Made by a program: the position numbers and the translations under genes
Assembly: GCF_014199625.1 (NCBI RefSeq)
Contig: NZ_JACHNY010000001.1
Coordinates: 62,001 to 126,000, forward strand
Direction of reading: 5' to 3'
Source: Sphingomonas abaci
GTDB lineage: Bacteria > Pseudomonadota > Alphaproteobacteria > Sphingomonadales > Sphingomonadaceae
Length of the DNA: 64,000 bases
The notes under the pieces: model-generated
What the model was told of the DNA's origin: nothing
What the model saw: the letters and a program-made list of their open reading frames with translations, nothing else
The model's database searches: none
Shown: positions 27,618 to 37,216 of the stretch, in pieces
Layout: each line of letters opens with the position of its first letter
How positions within the stretch are numbered: the stretch's first letter is position 1

Positions 27618-29330
27618 ATGAAACGGTTGATTCTGGCGTCGATGCTGGCCGCCGCCCCGGTCGTGGCCAATGCCGACCGCGTCCCCGACCCCAACCCCAC
27701 CGCCGCTTCCACGCCCAATCCGGCCGCCTTCCCGGTCACGATCGCGATCGACGCCGGTCGCCCCGGCAAGATCGTCGATCCCGTATGGCGGTTCTTCGGC
27801 GCGGACGAGCCGAACTACGCCACCATGAAGGACGGGCGGACGACGCTGGCCACGCTGGGCGCCCTTGCCCCCGATCAGGTATATTTCCGCACCCATAATC
27901 TGCTGACGTCCGGCGACGGCACGCCTGCGCTGAAATGGGGATCGACCGGCATCTACGGCGAGGACGCGAACGGCGCGCCGGTATATGACTGGACCGTAGT
28001 CGACCGGATCTTCGATACGTATCGCGCCCGCGGCATCAAGCCCTATGTCGAGCTGGGCTTCATGCCCGAGGCATTGTCCACCAGGCCGATCCCTTACCAG
28101 CATGACTGGCGGCCCGGCAGCGGCACGCTGCGCACCGGCTGGGCCTACCCCCCGCGCGACTATGACCGCTGGGAGACGCTGATCTACCAATGGGTGCGGC
28201 ACTGCATCGACCGCTATGGCCGGGACGAGGTGGCGAGCTGGTATTTCGAGACCTGGAACGAGGCGAACCTGCCGCAATATTACTGGGGCGGCACGCGGGC
28301 GGAATTCTTCCGCCTGCACGATGCCGCCATTCGCGGCGTGCGCCGCGCGCTACCGCAGGCGCGCGTCGGCGGCCCGGACAGCGCCGGCGCGGGCGACGAC
28401 TTCCTGACGGCGTTCATGGCGCATGCGCAAGCCGCCGGCACGCCCACCGACTTCCTGTCCTTCCACGCCAAGGGACAGCCCGACGTCATCCAGGATGCGA
28501 CCGGCCGCCATGTCCGCATGGGCCTGAACACCCATCTCAAGGCCGCCGACCATGAATTTGCGGCGATCGCCGCCAGTCCGGCGTTCCGGAATAAGCCCAT
28601 CATCATCGGCGAGTCCGATCCGGAAGGTTGCGCCGCCTGTCAGGGTCCGGCCAACGCCTATCGCAACGGCACCATGTATTCGAGCTATACCGCCGCATCC
28701 TTCCCGCGCCTGCTCGCGCTCGCGGAGCGGCGGAGCCTGACTCTCCGGGGCATCCTGACCTGGGCGTTCGAGTTCGAGGATCAGCCGCCATTCGCCGGGT
28801 TTCGCCAACTGACCTCGAACGGCATCGACCTGCCGGTGATGAACATGTTCAAGCTATTCGCCAAGCTGACCGGCCGATATGTGCCGGCGGTGTCGGACCA
28901 CCAGCTCGGGCTCGACGCCGTCATGCGGGACGGCGTGCGCGGCGCGGCTGATGTCGGCAGCGTCGCCAGCATCGACGGCCGATCGCTCGCGGTGCTGGTC
29001 TGGCATTACCACGACGACGACCTGCCCGGCCCCGACGCGGCGATCCGGCTGCGCCTCCGAAACTTGCCTCCGGCCTTCGCGCGCGGCGCGCTGGTGACGC
29101 AATACCGGATCGACGGCATGCATTCCAACAGCTTCGCCGCGTGGCGCGCCATGGGATCGCCACTGGCCCCAACGGACGCACAGCGCGCCACCTTGTTGAA
29201 GGCGGCGGCGCTGGCGACGATCGGCACCACGCCGATACGGCTGTCGCCACGGCAGGGTGATGCCGACCTGGCGTTCGACCTCCCCCGCCAGGGCGTGGCG
29301 CTGCTGGTGGCGACACCGCCGTCAGGATGA
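27618..29330 (+). CDS. GH39 family glycoside hydrolase (beta-xylosidase-like), secreted
   Basis: A 570-residue exported enzyme; the ATG at 27618 starts signal peptide MKRLILASMLAAAPVVANA. The TIM barrel begins at IVDPVWRFFGADEPNY. The acid/base motif YFETWNEANLPQYYWG has Glu near residue 215, and the nucleophile appears as IIIGESDPEGC, Glu near 332. These two glutamates and the WNE context identify clan GH-A family 39, whose members include beta-xylosidases and alpha-iduronidases. A short beta-sandwich follows the barrel. The SDPEGCAAC stretch after the nucleophile contains two nearby Cys that may form a disulfide in the periplasm. No linked xylose-metabolism genes are visible. Confidence 0.88.
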   Translation: MKRLILASMLAAAPVVANADRVPDPNPTAASTPNPAAFPVTIAIDAGRPGKIVDPVWRFFGADEPNYATMKDGRTTLATLGALAPDQVYFRTHNLLTSGDGTPALKWGSTGIYGEDANGAPVYDWTVVDRIFDTYRARGIKPYVELGFMPEALSTRPIPYQHDWRPGSGTLRTGWAYPPRDYDRWETLIYQWVRHCIDRYGRDEVASWYFETWNEANLPQYYWGGTRAEFFRLHDAAIRGVRRALPQARVGGPDSAGAGDDFLTAFMAHAQAAGTPTDFLSFHAKGQPDVIQDATGRHVRMGLNTHLKAADHEFAAIAASPAFRNKPIIIGESDPEGCAACQGPANAYRNGTMYSSYTAASFPRLLALAERRSLTLRGILTWAFEFEDQPPFAGFRQLTSNGIDLPVMNMFKLFAKLTGRYVPAVSDHQLGLDAVMRDGVRGAADVGSVASIDGRSLAVLVWHYHDDDLPGPDAAIRLRLRNLPPAFARGALVTQYRIDGMHSNSFAAWRAMGSPLAPTDAQRATLLKAAALATIGTTPIRLSPRQGDADLAFDLPRQGVALLVATPPSG

Positions 29331-29413
29331 TCCGCGGCGATCCAGCGTCCGCTCGCCAAGGGATCGGCATATCCGGCCGAACCGGCAGGCACGCCGGCGG
29401 CCGGGATCGCATC

Positions 29414-31384
29414 TCATCCCGCGACCGCGTCCAGGACCGGCGACGCGACGGCTGTCGCGGTGCCGGGCGACCGCGCGGTGTCGCGCAGCATCGCGACCAT
29501 GCGATCACATTCGAACTGAAGCCCCTTTGTGCGCGCACGCATGTCGCTGCTGATCGTGCGCGTCCGCTGGGCGGTTCGCGACGTCTCGTCGAACATCCCG
29601 CTCAGCGCTTCCAAGGCGTCATGCGCCGTGCGAGTCGAGGACTCGATCGAGAGGATGGCGGCGCGAAGCTGGGCGTTGACATGATGCTGCTGCTCGGTCG
29701 TGTCGATCGTCTCCTGCGCCGCCTGCGCCATCGACGAGAGCGCATCGCCAAGCGCGACGCCTACGGCGACGGCGGTGCCCGTCGCCGCGCTGATATCGTC
29801 GACACGCTCGGCGATCGATCGGGTCTTGATATCCGCTTCCAGCGAAAAGCTCCGGATCTCCTGAGCCACCACGTTGAAACCGCGGCCCGCTTCGCCGGCC
29901 CGTGCGGCTTCGATGGACGCATTGAGCGCCAAAAGTTTGGTGGCGTGATGGATGCCCTGAATATGGCGGGAGGCATCCTGGATCGCGGCGACGCTGCATT
30001 TGAGCGTGTCGTTAGCGTTCTGGGCCGTGGCCGAATGGTGCGCGGCCTCGATCATCAGTTCGGCGGAGCTCTTGGCCTTGCTGCCGATCCGGTCGACGCT
30101 GACCGCCACGAGACGAAGCGTGTCGAGAATGTCGTTGGTCGTCGTGTTGGTGTTCACGGCGACCGTCCGTGCCGTCGCCGCCTGCCGCTGCTGATCCACG
30201 ATCGTCGCCAGCGTATGGTCCGCGCTGACATCAAGGTCATTGGCCGATAGCTGAAGATCGCCGATCAGGCTGCCGATCGTTTGCTGCAAACGGTCCGCGA
30301 CGGCGCAGGACGCAGCGACCATCTCCGCGCGGTGACGCACTTCCGCGTCTTCCCGGCGGCGAGTCTCACGCCCGCCTTCGATCTGTGCCCGATGCAGGTC
30401 GGTGAGCGCCTGCTCGGCCGCCACGCGCGCCAGTTGCTCCTTGCGCGCCGCCTGCTCAGCCGTGCGGGACTTCTCCTCCAGATCATTGTTGAGCCAGAGG
30501 ATACGTCGTATCAACATCCAGGACAGGACGAGGAAGGCGACGAGGCATAGCAGGACCAGTGGGGAGATCTGGATGAGCGCGGTCGAGGCCGGCGTCAAAC
30601 GCCGCCAGGCGATCTGTTCGACGACGCGCTGCTTCCAATCCCGCACATCGGTCAGCGCGTCGACATCCGCCGGAGCCGCGCCGCGGGACCAATGCAGACC
30701 GGGAATTTTGAAACCGGCCGACCACTCCTCGAGCAGCGCGTCGTCGATCAACCGGATGTCGACGAAGATCCGGTAGTTGCCGCGATCCCATCTCGCCGGG
30801 CCGCTTTCACGGACGATGGGCGAGAATCCGATCAGCGCCGGCACGCCGTTGAACTTGGTCAACAATACCGTTGCATCATTGCGTCGCCGCACGGCCAGCT
30901 CCGTCGCAGGAAGGCGAGCGAGAAGGGTCCGGAGGGCGTCGGCGGAGATCATCCGGTCAAGTGGCAATACGACCCCGTTCGGCAGATGCCCGTAAAGCGT
31001 TCGTCCCGCAGCATCGATGATATAGTTGCGCGCGATCGGCGTACCGTAGTTGGAATGTATCCAGCGGGCATCCATCGTACCATAGACATGCGCTGCGGCA
31101 TCGTCCCAGCGAGCATTGATGTATGTTTCATTGCTGATACGCGAACGTTCACGATCGATCGCACCGCCGATCGTTTTTGCGGCCAGTTCGTTGGCTTGGG
31201 CGTTGGTGCTTCGGATCAGGAACGCCACGACAGTTGACGAACTGATCAACGCTACAAGAGAAAGGCCAAGGAGCAAGAGAGCGACTGGCGTTTTCACGAA
31301 GTGCAACCATCTCGCCACCGTACGGTCGCCAGATGCCTCGAGAAATTGCAACAGCCGTTTTGCCACTTCCACCTCTGTTCGCAA
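29414..31384 (-). CDS. Methyl-accepting chemotaxis-type protein with CHASE4 sensor domain
   Basis: A 656-residue transmembrane receptor. TM1 is at ~31-57 (VALLLLGLSLVALISSSTVV). A periplasmic CHASE4-type domain spans ~60-265 (NARWDDAAAHVYGTMD, RNYIIDAAGRTLYG), and TM2 is near 270-295 (ISPLVLLCLVAFLVLSWML). A coiled coil follows, then the signalling domain with the conserved hairpin tip KLLALNASIEAARAGEAGRG and FNVVAQEIRSFS. There is no HAMP domain and no obvious C-terminal CheR-tethering pentapeptide. It is divergent from a GGDEF-EAL gene that appears to have the same class of sensor domain, hinting that both read a related cue (inference). Confidence 0.88.
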   Translation of the reverse strand: MRTEVEVAKRLLQFLEASGDRTVARWLHFVKTPVALLLLGLSLVALISSSTVVAFLIRSTNAQANELAAKTIGGAIDRERSRISNETYINARWDDAAAHVYGTMDARWIHSNYGTPIARNYIIDAAGRTLYGHLPNGVVLPLDRMISADALRTLLARLPATELAVRRRNDATVLLTKFNGVPALIGFSPIVRESGPARWDRGNYRIFVDIRLIDDALLEEWSAGFKIPGLHWSRGAAPADVDALTDVRDWKQRVVEQIAWRRLTPASTALIQISPLVLLCLVAFLVLSWMLIRRILWLNNDLEEKSRTAEQAARKEQLARVAAEQALTDLHRAQIEGGRETRRREDAEVRHRAEMVAASCAVADRLQQTIGSLIGDLQLSANDLDVSADHTLATIVDQQRQAATARTVAVNTNTTTNDILDTLRLVAVSVDRIGSKAKSSAELMIEAAHHSATAQNANDTLKCSVAAIQDASRHIQGIHHATKLLALNASIEAARAGEAGRGFNVVAQEIRSFSLEADIKTRSIAERVDDISAATGTAVAVGVALGDALSSMAQAAQETIDTTEQQHHVNAQLRAAILSIESSTRTAHDALEALSGMFDETSRTAQRTRTISSDMRARTKGLQFECDRMVAMLRDTARSPGTATAVASPVLDAVAG

Positions 31385-31787
31385 ATGACCAATGTCGCTT
31401 AACCGTTACGCGCCAGTTCAGGCGATCATGCTTAAGGATCTGCATGAACTTGGTGCGTCACTTGGTGAATATTCTGCCATGGCACTAGATCAACTGAAAT
31501 AAATAGCGGTCCATGCCGCGTTGATGACACAAGAATGGGTCACGTCGAAGTGGTTAATCAGCACTGCGTTAAATCAAGCTAAACAAATCACAATGGATGT
31601 AATACGTCGGACGAGTGGTAAGGCCGCCTGTCTGGCTCGGATGTCGAGAACCATAACCGGCCGCTCGCGGAGCATTTGCCGATGCCGGGCTCTTTCCCAT
31701 CAATTATTCTGTATACATCCGGCATGAAGCCTTCGTTAACCGGACCCTTACCGTCTTCCGGCATAAAAGTGCAGGAGGTTCAACGTC
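31385..31787. other. AT-richer divergent intergenic region
   Basis: About 400 bases between the divergent MCP and GGDEF-EAL genes. It is noticeably poorer in G+C than flanking coding DNA, with stretches such as CAACTGAAATAAATAGC and TAAACAAATCACAATG. No coding frame, RNA gene or terminator was recognised. It presumably carries both promoters. AGGAGG at 31773-31778 is the ribosome-binding site of the rightward gene. Confidence 0.5.
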
Positions 31788-34083
31788 TTGCGCTTAAATC
31801 GGCATCATATCCTCACCCATCCCCAACGGCGGTTCCTGGCCGTGGTGGCGCTGCCTGTGGCGTTGCTCGCGCTCGGTCTCACCGCGACGGTCTTCTATGC
31901 GCTGCACCGCTGCGAAGCAGGCCGACCTGGTTTCGGCGGAGCGGCAGGGCCGTGAAGCCCGTCTGGCCGTGGACGATGCGATCGACGGATTGGCGCAGAG
32001 CCAGGCAGGCGTGGCAATCTGGAGTCCGCTGTTGCGCGAACTCTACAAGCCCCGCCCGAATTGGGACTGGATCGACATCAACGCAGGCACGTGGCTGAAT
32101 TCGGTCTTCGCCCATGATGTCGACATCATTCTCTCGCCGCGAGACGCAGCCGTCTACATGATGAGCGATGGCGCGCGGCTAGCCGCGCCCGCACCGGCGG
32201 CCGCCCTTTATATCCGCGCCGCCGCACCGCTGATTGCCGCCGTCCGCGAGCGGACGCGACGGCCGGCGAACCGTCATGAGCGGCTGCCTGGCCAGCCCAT
32301 CGCCAGCCATGCGACCGTCCGCACCTCGCCCAGCGCGATCCATGCCACCAGCACGGTCGCGGTCGGCGATCGCCCCGCCGCGATCAGCGTCATGCGGATC
32401 ATCCCGGACGGCAGCGACGGCGACGCGCCTCCAGGCGCAGCACCGCTGTTGCTGAGCGTCCGCTATCTCGACCGGTCGTTCGTACGGCAACTGGCGTCGG
32501 TCCAGCTCCTCGCCGGGGCACGCGCCACCACCGGGCGGTTACGTCCGGCCGAGCACGGTGTTCCCCTGATCGCCGAGAATGGCCGGCCGGTGGGCATGCT
32601 CGCCTGGCGTGCGGATCGCCCCGGTCAAGCCGTGTGGATGACGATGGTGCCGACTGCCGCAGCCGTGCTGGCCGGTCTTCTCGCCACGGTCGCGGCCCTG
32701 CTTGGCGGGGTCGGGCGACTGATGCGCAAGGATGCCGCTTCGCTCGATCAACTGCGCGTCGCGCATCTCGAACTGCAAGCCAAGGAAGCCCAGGCGCACC
32801 GCCTGGCCTATCACGATACGCTGACGGGGCTGGCGAACCGCGCCCGGCTGATCACCGTCTTGGACGACATGCTCGGCGCCGCCACGGCGGAGGGCGTGAG
32901 CGCGGTATTGTTGATCGACCTGGACCGCTTCAAGCAGGTGAACGACACGTTGGGGCATCTCGGCGGCGATCACCTGATCCGGCAGGTGGCGATGCGGCTG
33001 GAGGCGCTGGTGGTGCCGGGCGATCTGGTGGCGCGGCTGGGCGGTGACGAGTTCGCGGTGCTGCTCAGCGCGCGCGCGAACGAGAAGGCGATCGAAGCCG
33101 TGGCGGCCGCGATGGTGTCCTCGATCAAGGAGCCGTTCGTGGTCCTGGGCACGAACGTGCATATCGGCGCCAGCATCGGCATAACCTGCTTCCGCGACGC
33201 TCAAGGTGACCGCACCGAGCTGATGCGCACCGCCGATATCGCCATGTATCGCGTGAAGGCGGAAGGCCGGGACGGTTATCGCTTCTTCGCCCCCGACATG
33301 GACGAGAGCGTGAAGCTGCGCCGGGAGATCGAGGAGGATCTGCGCGCAGCGATCACGCGCGAGGACGAGCTCTGCGTCCATTATCAGCCCCAGATGGATG
33401 GCAGCGGCGGTGGGGTGATCGGTGTCGAGGCCCTATTGCGGTGGCGGCACCCCCGCCGGGGCTCGCTGGCGCCGGCCGCCTTCGTCAAAGTCGCAGAAGA
33501 AAGCGGGTTGATCGGGCCACTGACCCGCCGCGTGCTGCGCGATGCCTGCGGCGTAGCGATAGCATGGCCGGGCCTCTCGGTCGCGGTGAACATCTCGCCC
33601 GTGCAGTTCCGCTCGCGCACCTTGGCCGCCGAATTGATCGCGATCGTACGCGAAACCGGCGCGCGCGCGCAACAGATCGAGCTCGAGGTGACCGAGAGCG
33701 TCCTGCTGGATAATGACGAGGTCGTGCATTCGACGCTCAGCGCGCTGCGCCGCGCAGGTTTCCGCATAGCGCTGGACGATTTCGGCACGGGCTATTCCAG
33801 CCTGAGCTATTTGAGCAAGTTCAAGGTCGACAAGATCAAGATCGATCGCAGCTTCATCCAGCGACTAGGCGAAGCCGACGACGCCGCGGCGATCGTCCAC
33901 GCCGTGGTACGGCTCGGACATGCGATGGGACTGGTCGTCACCGCCGAGGGCGTTGAAACCGGGTTGCAGCACGCGTTCCTGAAACATGCTGGATGCAACG
34001 AGATGCAAGGCTTCCTGTTCTCGGAAGCGGTGCCCGCCGCTGCCCTCCGCCGCTTGCTCGGACGCCTCGAACAAGCGGCGTAG
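31788..34083 (+). CDS. CHASE4-like sensor GGDEF-EAL protein, apparently frameshifted near the 5' end
   Basis: The uninterrupted frame begins at 31897 (728 residues) and lacks a first membrane helix. Immediately upstream in another frame, a TTG at 31788 preceded by AGGAGG encodes basic residues and a hydrophobic helix (FLAVVALPVALLALGLTATV), then runs into the main frame region around 31899-31912. One extra base (or a two-base loss) there explains both. Corrected layout: TM1, a periplasmic sensor (PNWDWIDINAGTWLNSV), TM2 near VWMTMVPTAAAVLAGLLATV, GGDEF with intact LGGDEF, and EAL with intact VEALLRWRH, DDFGTGYSSLSYL and TAEGVETG. As it stands, any product from 31897 would lack the export anchor. 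The cause is either a real mutation or a sequence error. Confidence 0.75.
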
Positions 34084-34185
34084 ACGCGGCGTCCGGGCAT
34101 TGATCGGGCGAACGTCCCTTCATCGACTATCCGGCGTTTGCTCCCTTAACCAAGTGCCGCGCTCCGTTACTTCGTGATCGAGTCG

Positions 34186-35277
34186 TCATGCCACCACGGG
34201 CTGCGCCCCATCTGCGGTCCGGCGGTCGATCTCGATCATCATGTACCCCATGGTGGACGCGACCCGGGCCGTCAGCGCATTCCATGCCCGTCGTCCGCTG
34301 ACATAAGCGTCGGCGCCGTCGTCGCGGACGGCAAGACCGGCCTTTGCCAGCGTCCGCACCGCTGCCATGAAGCTGCGCCGCGCCGACTGGTCGGCGGCGG
34401 GACGCCCGTCGACATGGCCCGGCGTAGGGAAGTGTGAATCGAACGTCTCCAGCAGCAGCACCGTACCACGGCGAAGCGAGGCGACCGGCGCGGACGCGAC
34501 CAGGCTGGCATAGCGTTGGCGGTCGAGCGCTGTGTCGATCAGCGTCACGAGATCGAGCAGGACGAAGCCGAACCGTGACACGGCATAGCGCGGGTCGTCG
34601 AACCGGAAGTAGAAGAGCAGCGGATAGAAATGATGCGCTTCCTTCGTGGCCGCGAGCGAGGGGACGAGGTTGCCGAGCGGGCCGGCTGCGTTGCCCGGTT
34701 CCCCGCCGGGCATCAGCCGCGCCAGCATGACCGCCGCGTCGCCCGTGCCGTCGGTCATCAGGTCGATGGTCAACGCCAGCGCATTGCGCTCCCGCAGCGC
34801 CGAATAGACCTGGACGAGATAACTCAGCACCAGCGACAGCACCGACGCGCCGATCAGCGAGTTGATGAGGAACAGGATGCGCGTGGCGGTGCTGTGCGGC
34901 GCATAGTCGCCGCCCCCAACAATCGACAGGCTGTTGCCCGCAACGAGCATGGCGGTGACAAGATCGGTCGGCGTGTCGCCGCTGGCAGGCCGGATCGCCG
35001 TCCCGAGTTCCGGTCGGATGATGAGCGCCGCGCCAAACGTCAGACCAAGGGCCCAGAAACCGATTAGCGATACGACGATCATCGGCCCGGCAAAAGAAAA
35101 GATCGCGCCGCGCCGCCGGCCGAACGGTGAGGCCCCGGCGCGCAGCGCGGCCCAGACCGCTCGCGTCCAACGGGGCGCGAGCAACCCGGTCCCAGCCCGG
35201 GCATAGAGAACGGTTAGGAAGACATCGGCAAGGAACAGCAGGATCAAAGCCGCCCCGAGCCCCTGTTCCAGCGTCAT
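34186..35277 (-). CDS. Two-TM potassium-channel-like membrane protein with unusual pore signature
   Basis: A 363-residue protein. The N-terminal third has membrane segments at ~7-26 (AALILLFLADVFLTVLY), ~63-86 and ~132-156 (ILFLINSLIGASVLSLVLSY). The loop before the last contains LSIVGGGDYAP, in the place where K+ channels have the TVGYGD selectivity filter. The tyrosine is replaced by glycine, so ion selectivity is uncertain. The C-terminal ~200 residues are soluble and helical (ALTIDLMTDGTGDAAVMLA) and may gate or multimerise the channel. The architecture matches proteins annotated as potassium channel family or ion transporter. It shares direction with the small membrane protein and alcohol dehydrogenase upstream, but its own start is 24 bp beyond their ends. 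Confidence 0.7.
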   Translation of the reverse strand: MTLEQGLGAALILLFLADVFLTVLYARAGTGLLAPRWTRAVWAALRAGASPFGRRRGAIFSFAGPMIVVSLIGFWALGLTFGAALIIRPELGTAIRPASGDTPTDLVTAMLVAGNSLSIVGGGDYAPHSTATRILFLINSLIGASVLSLVLSYLVQVYSALRERNALALTIDLMTDGTGDAAVMLARLMPGGEPGNAAGPLGNLVPSLAATKEAHHFYPLLFYFRFDDPRYAVSRFGFVLLDLVTLIDTALDRQRYASLVASAPVASLRRGTVLLLETFDSHFPTPGHVDGRPAADQSARRSFMAAVRTLAKAGLAVRDDGADAYVSGRRAWNALTARVASTMGYMMIEIDRRTADGAQPVVA

Positions 35278-35301
35278 GGCTGGCCCTCCGTCGTTCGCGG
35301 C

Positions 35302-35895
35302 TCAGGCCTGGAGCGCAGGTGCCGGTAGGGCATCGGCCACCCTGCCTTCGGCGTTATAGTCCGGCGGAATGTCAAAATCCTTACGGGCCAGGCCACGCGA
35401 CGCCTGCGCGCCCCTGGGCAAGCCCGAACGATCGGAATAGTCGCGATCCGCGCCGGGTTCGCGGGCATGCGCGGCCTTCACCCCCTTGAAAGCCGCGACG
35501 TCGAGCAGCGTGATCCCGGCCACCAGCGCGGTCGCGACCGCGGCATTGCGCCATTTGGGATTGTCGCGGTGGAGCGCACCAGCCAGCGTGGCCAGGTCGA
35601 GCGCGTCACCGCCGATCCGCGCCGCCAGTCCGACCGACTTGTCGATCGACAGCGTCGGCACCGCGCTGGCCAGTTCGCGCGCGCCATAGGCGCGGATCAG
35701 CCCCTCCTTGCCGTCGAGCCCCAATGTGCGGGCGAGACGGCCCGGCGCGATCAGTTCGGCCAGGCCGAGCCCGACCGAGAACCAGCCGAGCGCGCGCGCC
35801 AGCTGATCGGCACCGGTCAGCGAGCTCGGCCCCTTGCGTTCGACCTTCGGGTCGCCCTCCGAACGGGCGATGCCGGTGATGTTGGTGAGTGGCAT
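35302..35895 (-). CDS. Small membrane-associated protein of unknown function
   Basis: A 197-residue protein of no named function that I can assign. It has hydrophobic stretches at ~34-50 (ALGWFSVGLGLAELIAPG) and ~118-135 (AAVATALVAGITLLDVAAF). The N-terminal part resembles the membrane half of proteins annotated 'cyclase/dehydrase' that in some bacteria are fused to an SRPBCC domain. In this window an SRPBCC protein occurs separately at 40000. The C-terminal 50 residues are hydrophilic and probably disordered. It lies 11 bp downstream of the zinc alcohol dehydrogenase and is almost certainly co-transcribed with it. Membrane topology is a prediction by eye. Confidence 0.6.
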   Translation of the reverse strand: MPLTNITGIARSEGDPKVERKGPSSLTGADQLARALGWFSVGLGLAELIAPGRLARTLGLDGKEGLIRAYGARELASAVPTLSIDKSVGLAARIGGDALDLATLAGALHRDNPKWRNAAVATALVAGITLLDVAAFKGVKAAHAREPGADRDYSDRSGLPRGAQASRGLARKDFDIPPDYNAEGRVADALPAPALQA

Positions 35896-35906
35896 GGAAG
35901 CCTCCT

Positions 35907-37082
35907 TTACGGTTGGAGCATGACCTTGACGCAGCCGTCCGCCTTGTCGCGGAAGGTCGCGTACATCTCGGGTCCCTTGGACAGGTCGACCTTGTGCGTG
36001 ATGACGAACGAGGGATCGATCTGCCCGTCTTCGATCCGGCGGAGCAGGTCACCCGTCCAGCGCGGGACATGGGTCTGCGCCATGCGGAAGGTCAGCCCCT
36101 TGTTCATCGCCTGGCCCATCGGGACCTTGTCGGACAGGCCCAGATAAACGCCGACGATCGAGATGACGCCGCCGGGGCGGCAGACATAGATCATCTCGCG
36201 CAGCACATGCGGCCGGTCGTTCTCCGCCATCAGCATCTGCTTGGCGCGATCGAGCACGGTGTCCGGCTGGCCGAGATTGACATGGGCTTCGGTGCCGACC
36301 GCGTCGATGCACTTGTCCGGCCCCCGGCCCTTGGTCAGCGCGTTCAACCGCTCGACGACGCTCTCCTGCTCGAAGTCGATCGTGATCGCACCGGCCGCGG
36401 CCGCCATCGACAGGCGTTCGGGCAGATGATCGATCGCGACCACCTGTTCGGCCCCCAGCAGGATCGCCGACCGGATCGCCATTTGCCCGACGGGACCACA
36501 GCCCCAGACAGCGACCGTGTCGCCGGGCTGGATGTCAGCCTGCACCGCCGCCTGCCAGCCGGTCGGCAGGATGTCCGACAGGAACAGCAGCTTCTCGTCG
36601 TCGATGCCGTGCGGCACCTTGATATGGGTGGTGTCGGCGAAGGGCACGCGCAGATATTCGGCCTGGCCGCCCGGATAGCCGCCGGTCAGGTGCGTATAGC
36701 CGAACAGCCCGGCGGTCGCATGGCCGAACGCCTTGTCGCCGACCTCCTTCTTGCGGTTGCTGCGCTCGCACACCGAGAAATTGCCGCGCCGGCACTGGTC
36801 GCACTCGCCGCACTGGATGGTGAAGGGGATGACGACGCGGTCGCCCTTCTTCAGCGATCCCTTGGCGGCGCTGCCGACGTCGACGACTTCGCCCATCGTC
36901 TCGTGCCCCATGATGTCGCCCGGCAACATCGCGGGCACGAGATTGTGGAAAAGGTGCAGGTCCGACCCGCAAATCGCACAACTCGTAACCTTGATGATGG
37001 CATCGCGGGGATGTTCGATCGCAGGGTCGGACACCGTGTCGTACCGGATGTCCTCCTTGCCGTGCCAGACCAGGGCTTTCAT
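35907..37082 (-). CDS. Zinc-dependent alcohol dehydrogenase (formaldehyde-dehydrogenase-like), paralogue 1
   Basis: A 391-residue medium-chain dehydrogenase. The start at 37082 ([15 protein letters not shown]) is chosen because sequence upstream in frame is not conserved in character. Catalytic zinc ligands are Cys in [11 protein letters not shown] and His-Glu in [10 protein letters not shown]. The structural zinc site is complete ([15 protein letters not shown]). The cofactor site is [13 protein letters not shown] with [11 protein letters not shown], where Asp favours NAD(H). The long insertion around [20 protein letters not shown] is typical of the glutathione-independent formaldehyde dehydrogenase-like group. 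A paralogue at 40546-41709 shares the whole layout. Its position beside stress regulators suggests aldehyde detoxification or redox balancing (inference). Confidence 0.9.
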   Translation of the reverse strand: MKALVWHGKEDIRYDTVSDPAIEHPRDAIIKVTSCAICGSDLHLFHNLVPAMLPGDIMGHETMGEVVDVGSAAKGSLKKGDRVVIPFTIQCGECDQCRRGNFSVCERSNRKKEVGDKAFGHATAGLFGYTHLTGGYPGGQAEYLRVPFADTTHIKVPHGIDDEKLLFLSDILPTGWQAAVQADIQPGDTVAVWGCGPVGQMAIRSAILLGAEQVVAIDHLPERLSMAAAAGAITIDFEQESVVERLNALTKGRGPDKCIDAVGTEAHVNLGQPDTVLDRAKQMLMAENDRPHVLREMIYVCRPGGVISIVGVYLGLSDKVPMGQAMNKGLTFRMAQTHVPRWTGDLLRRIEDGQIDPSFVITHKVDLSKGPEMYATFRDKADGCVKVMLQP

Positions 37083-37216
37083 GCCGCTCTCCTCTGTTGC
37101 TTGGGGGGGAGGTAGGCAGTCCATCGGAACCGGCCCATCCGGGCAATCCCTAGGGAACTTTACCCGGCGACGGGCGCTTGCCGGCGTGACCGGCAAAGGT
37201 TGAGGAGCGCCGGCCC

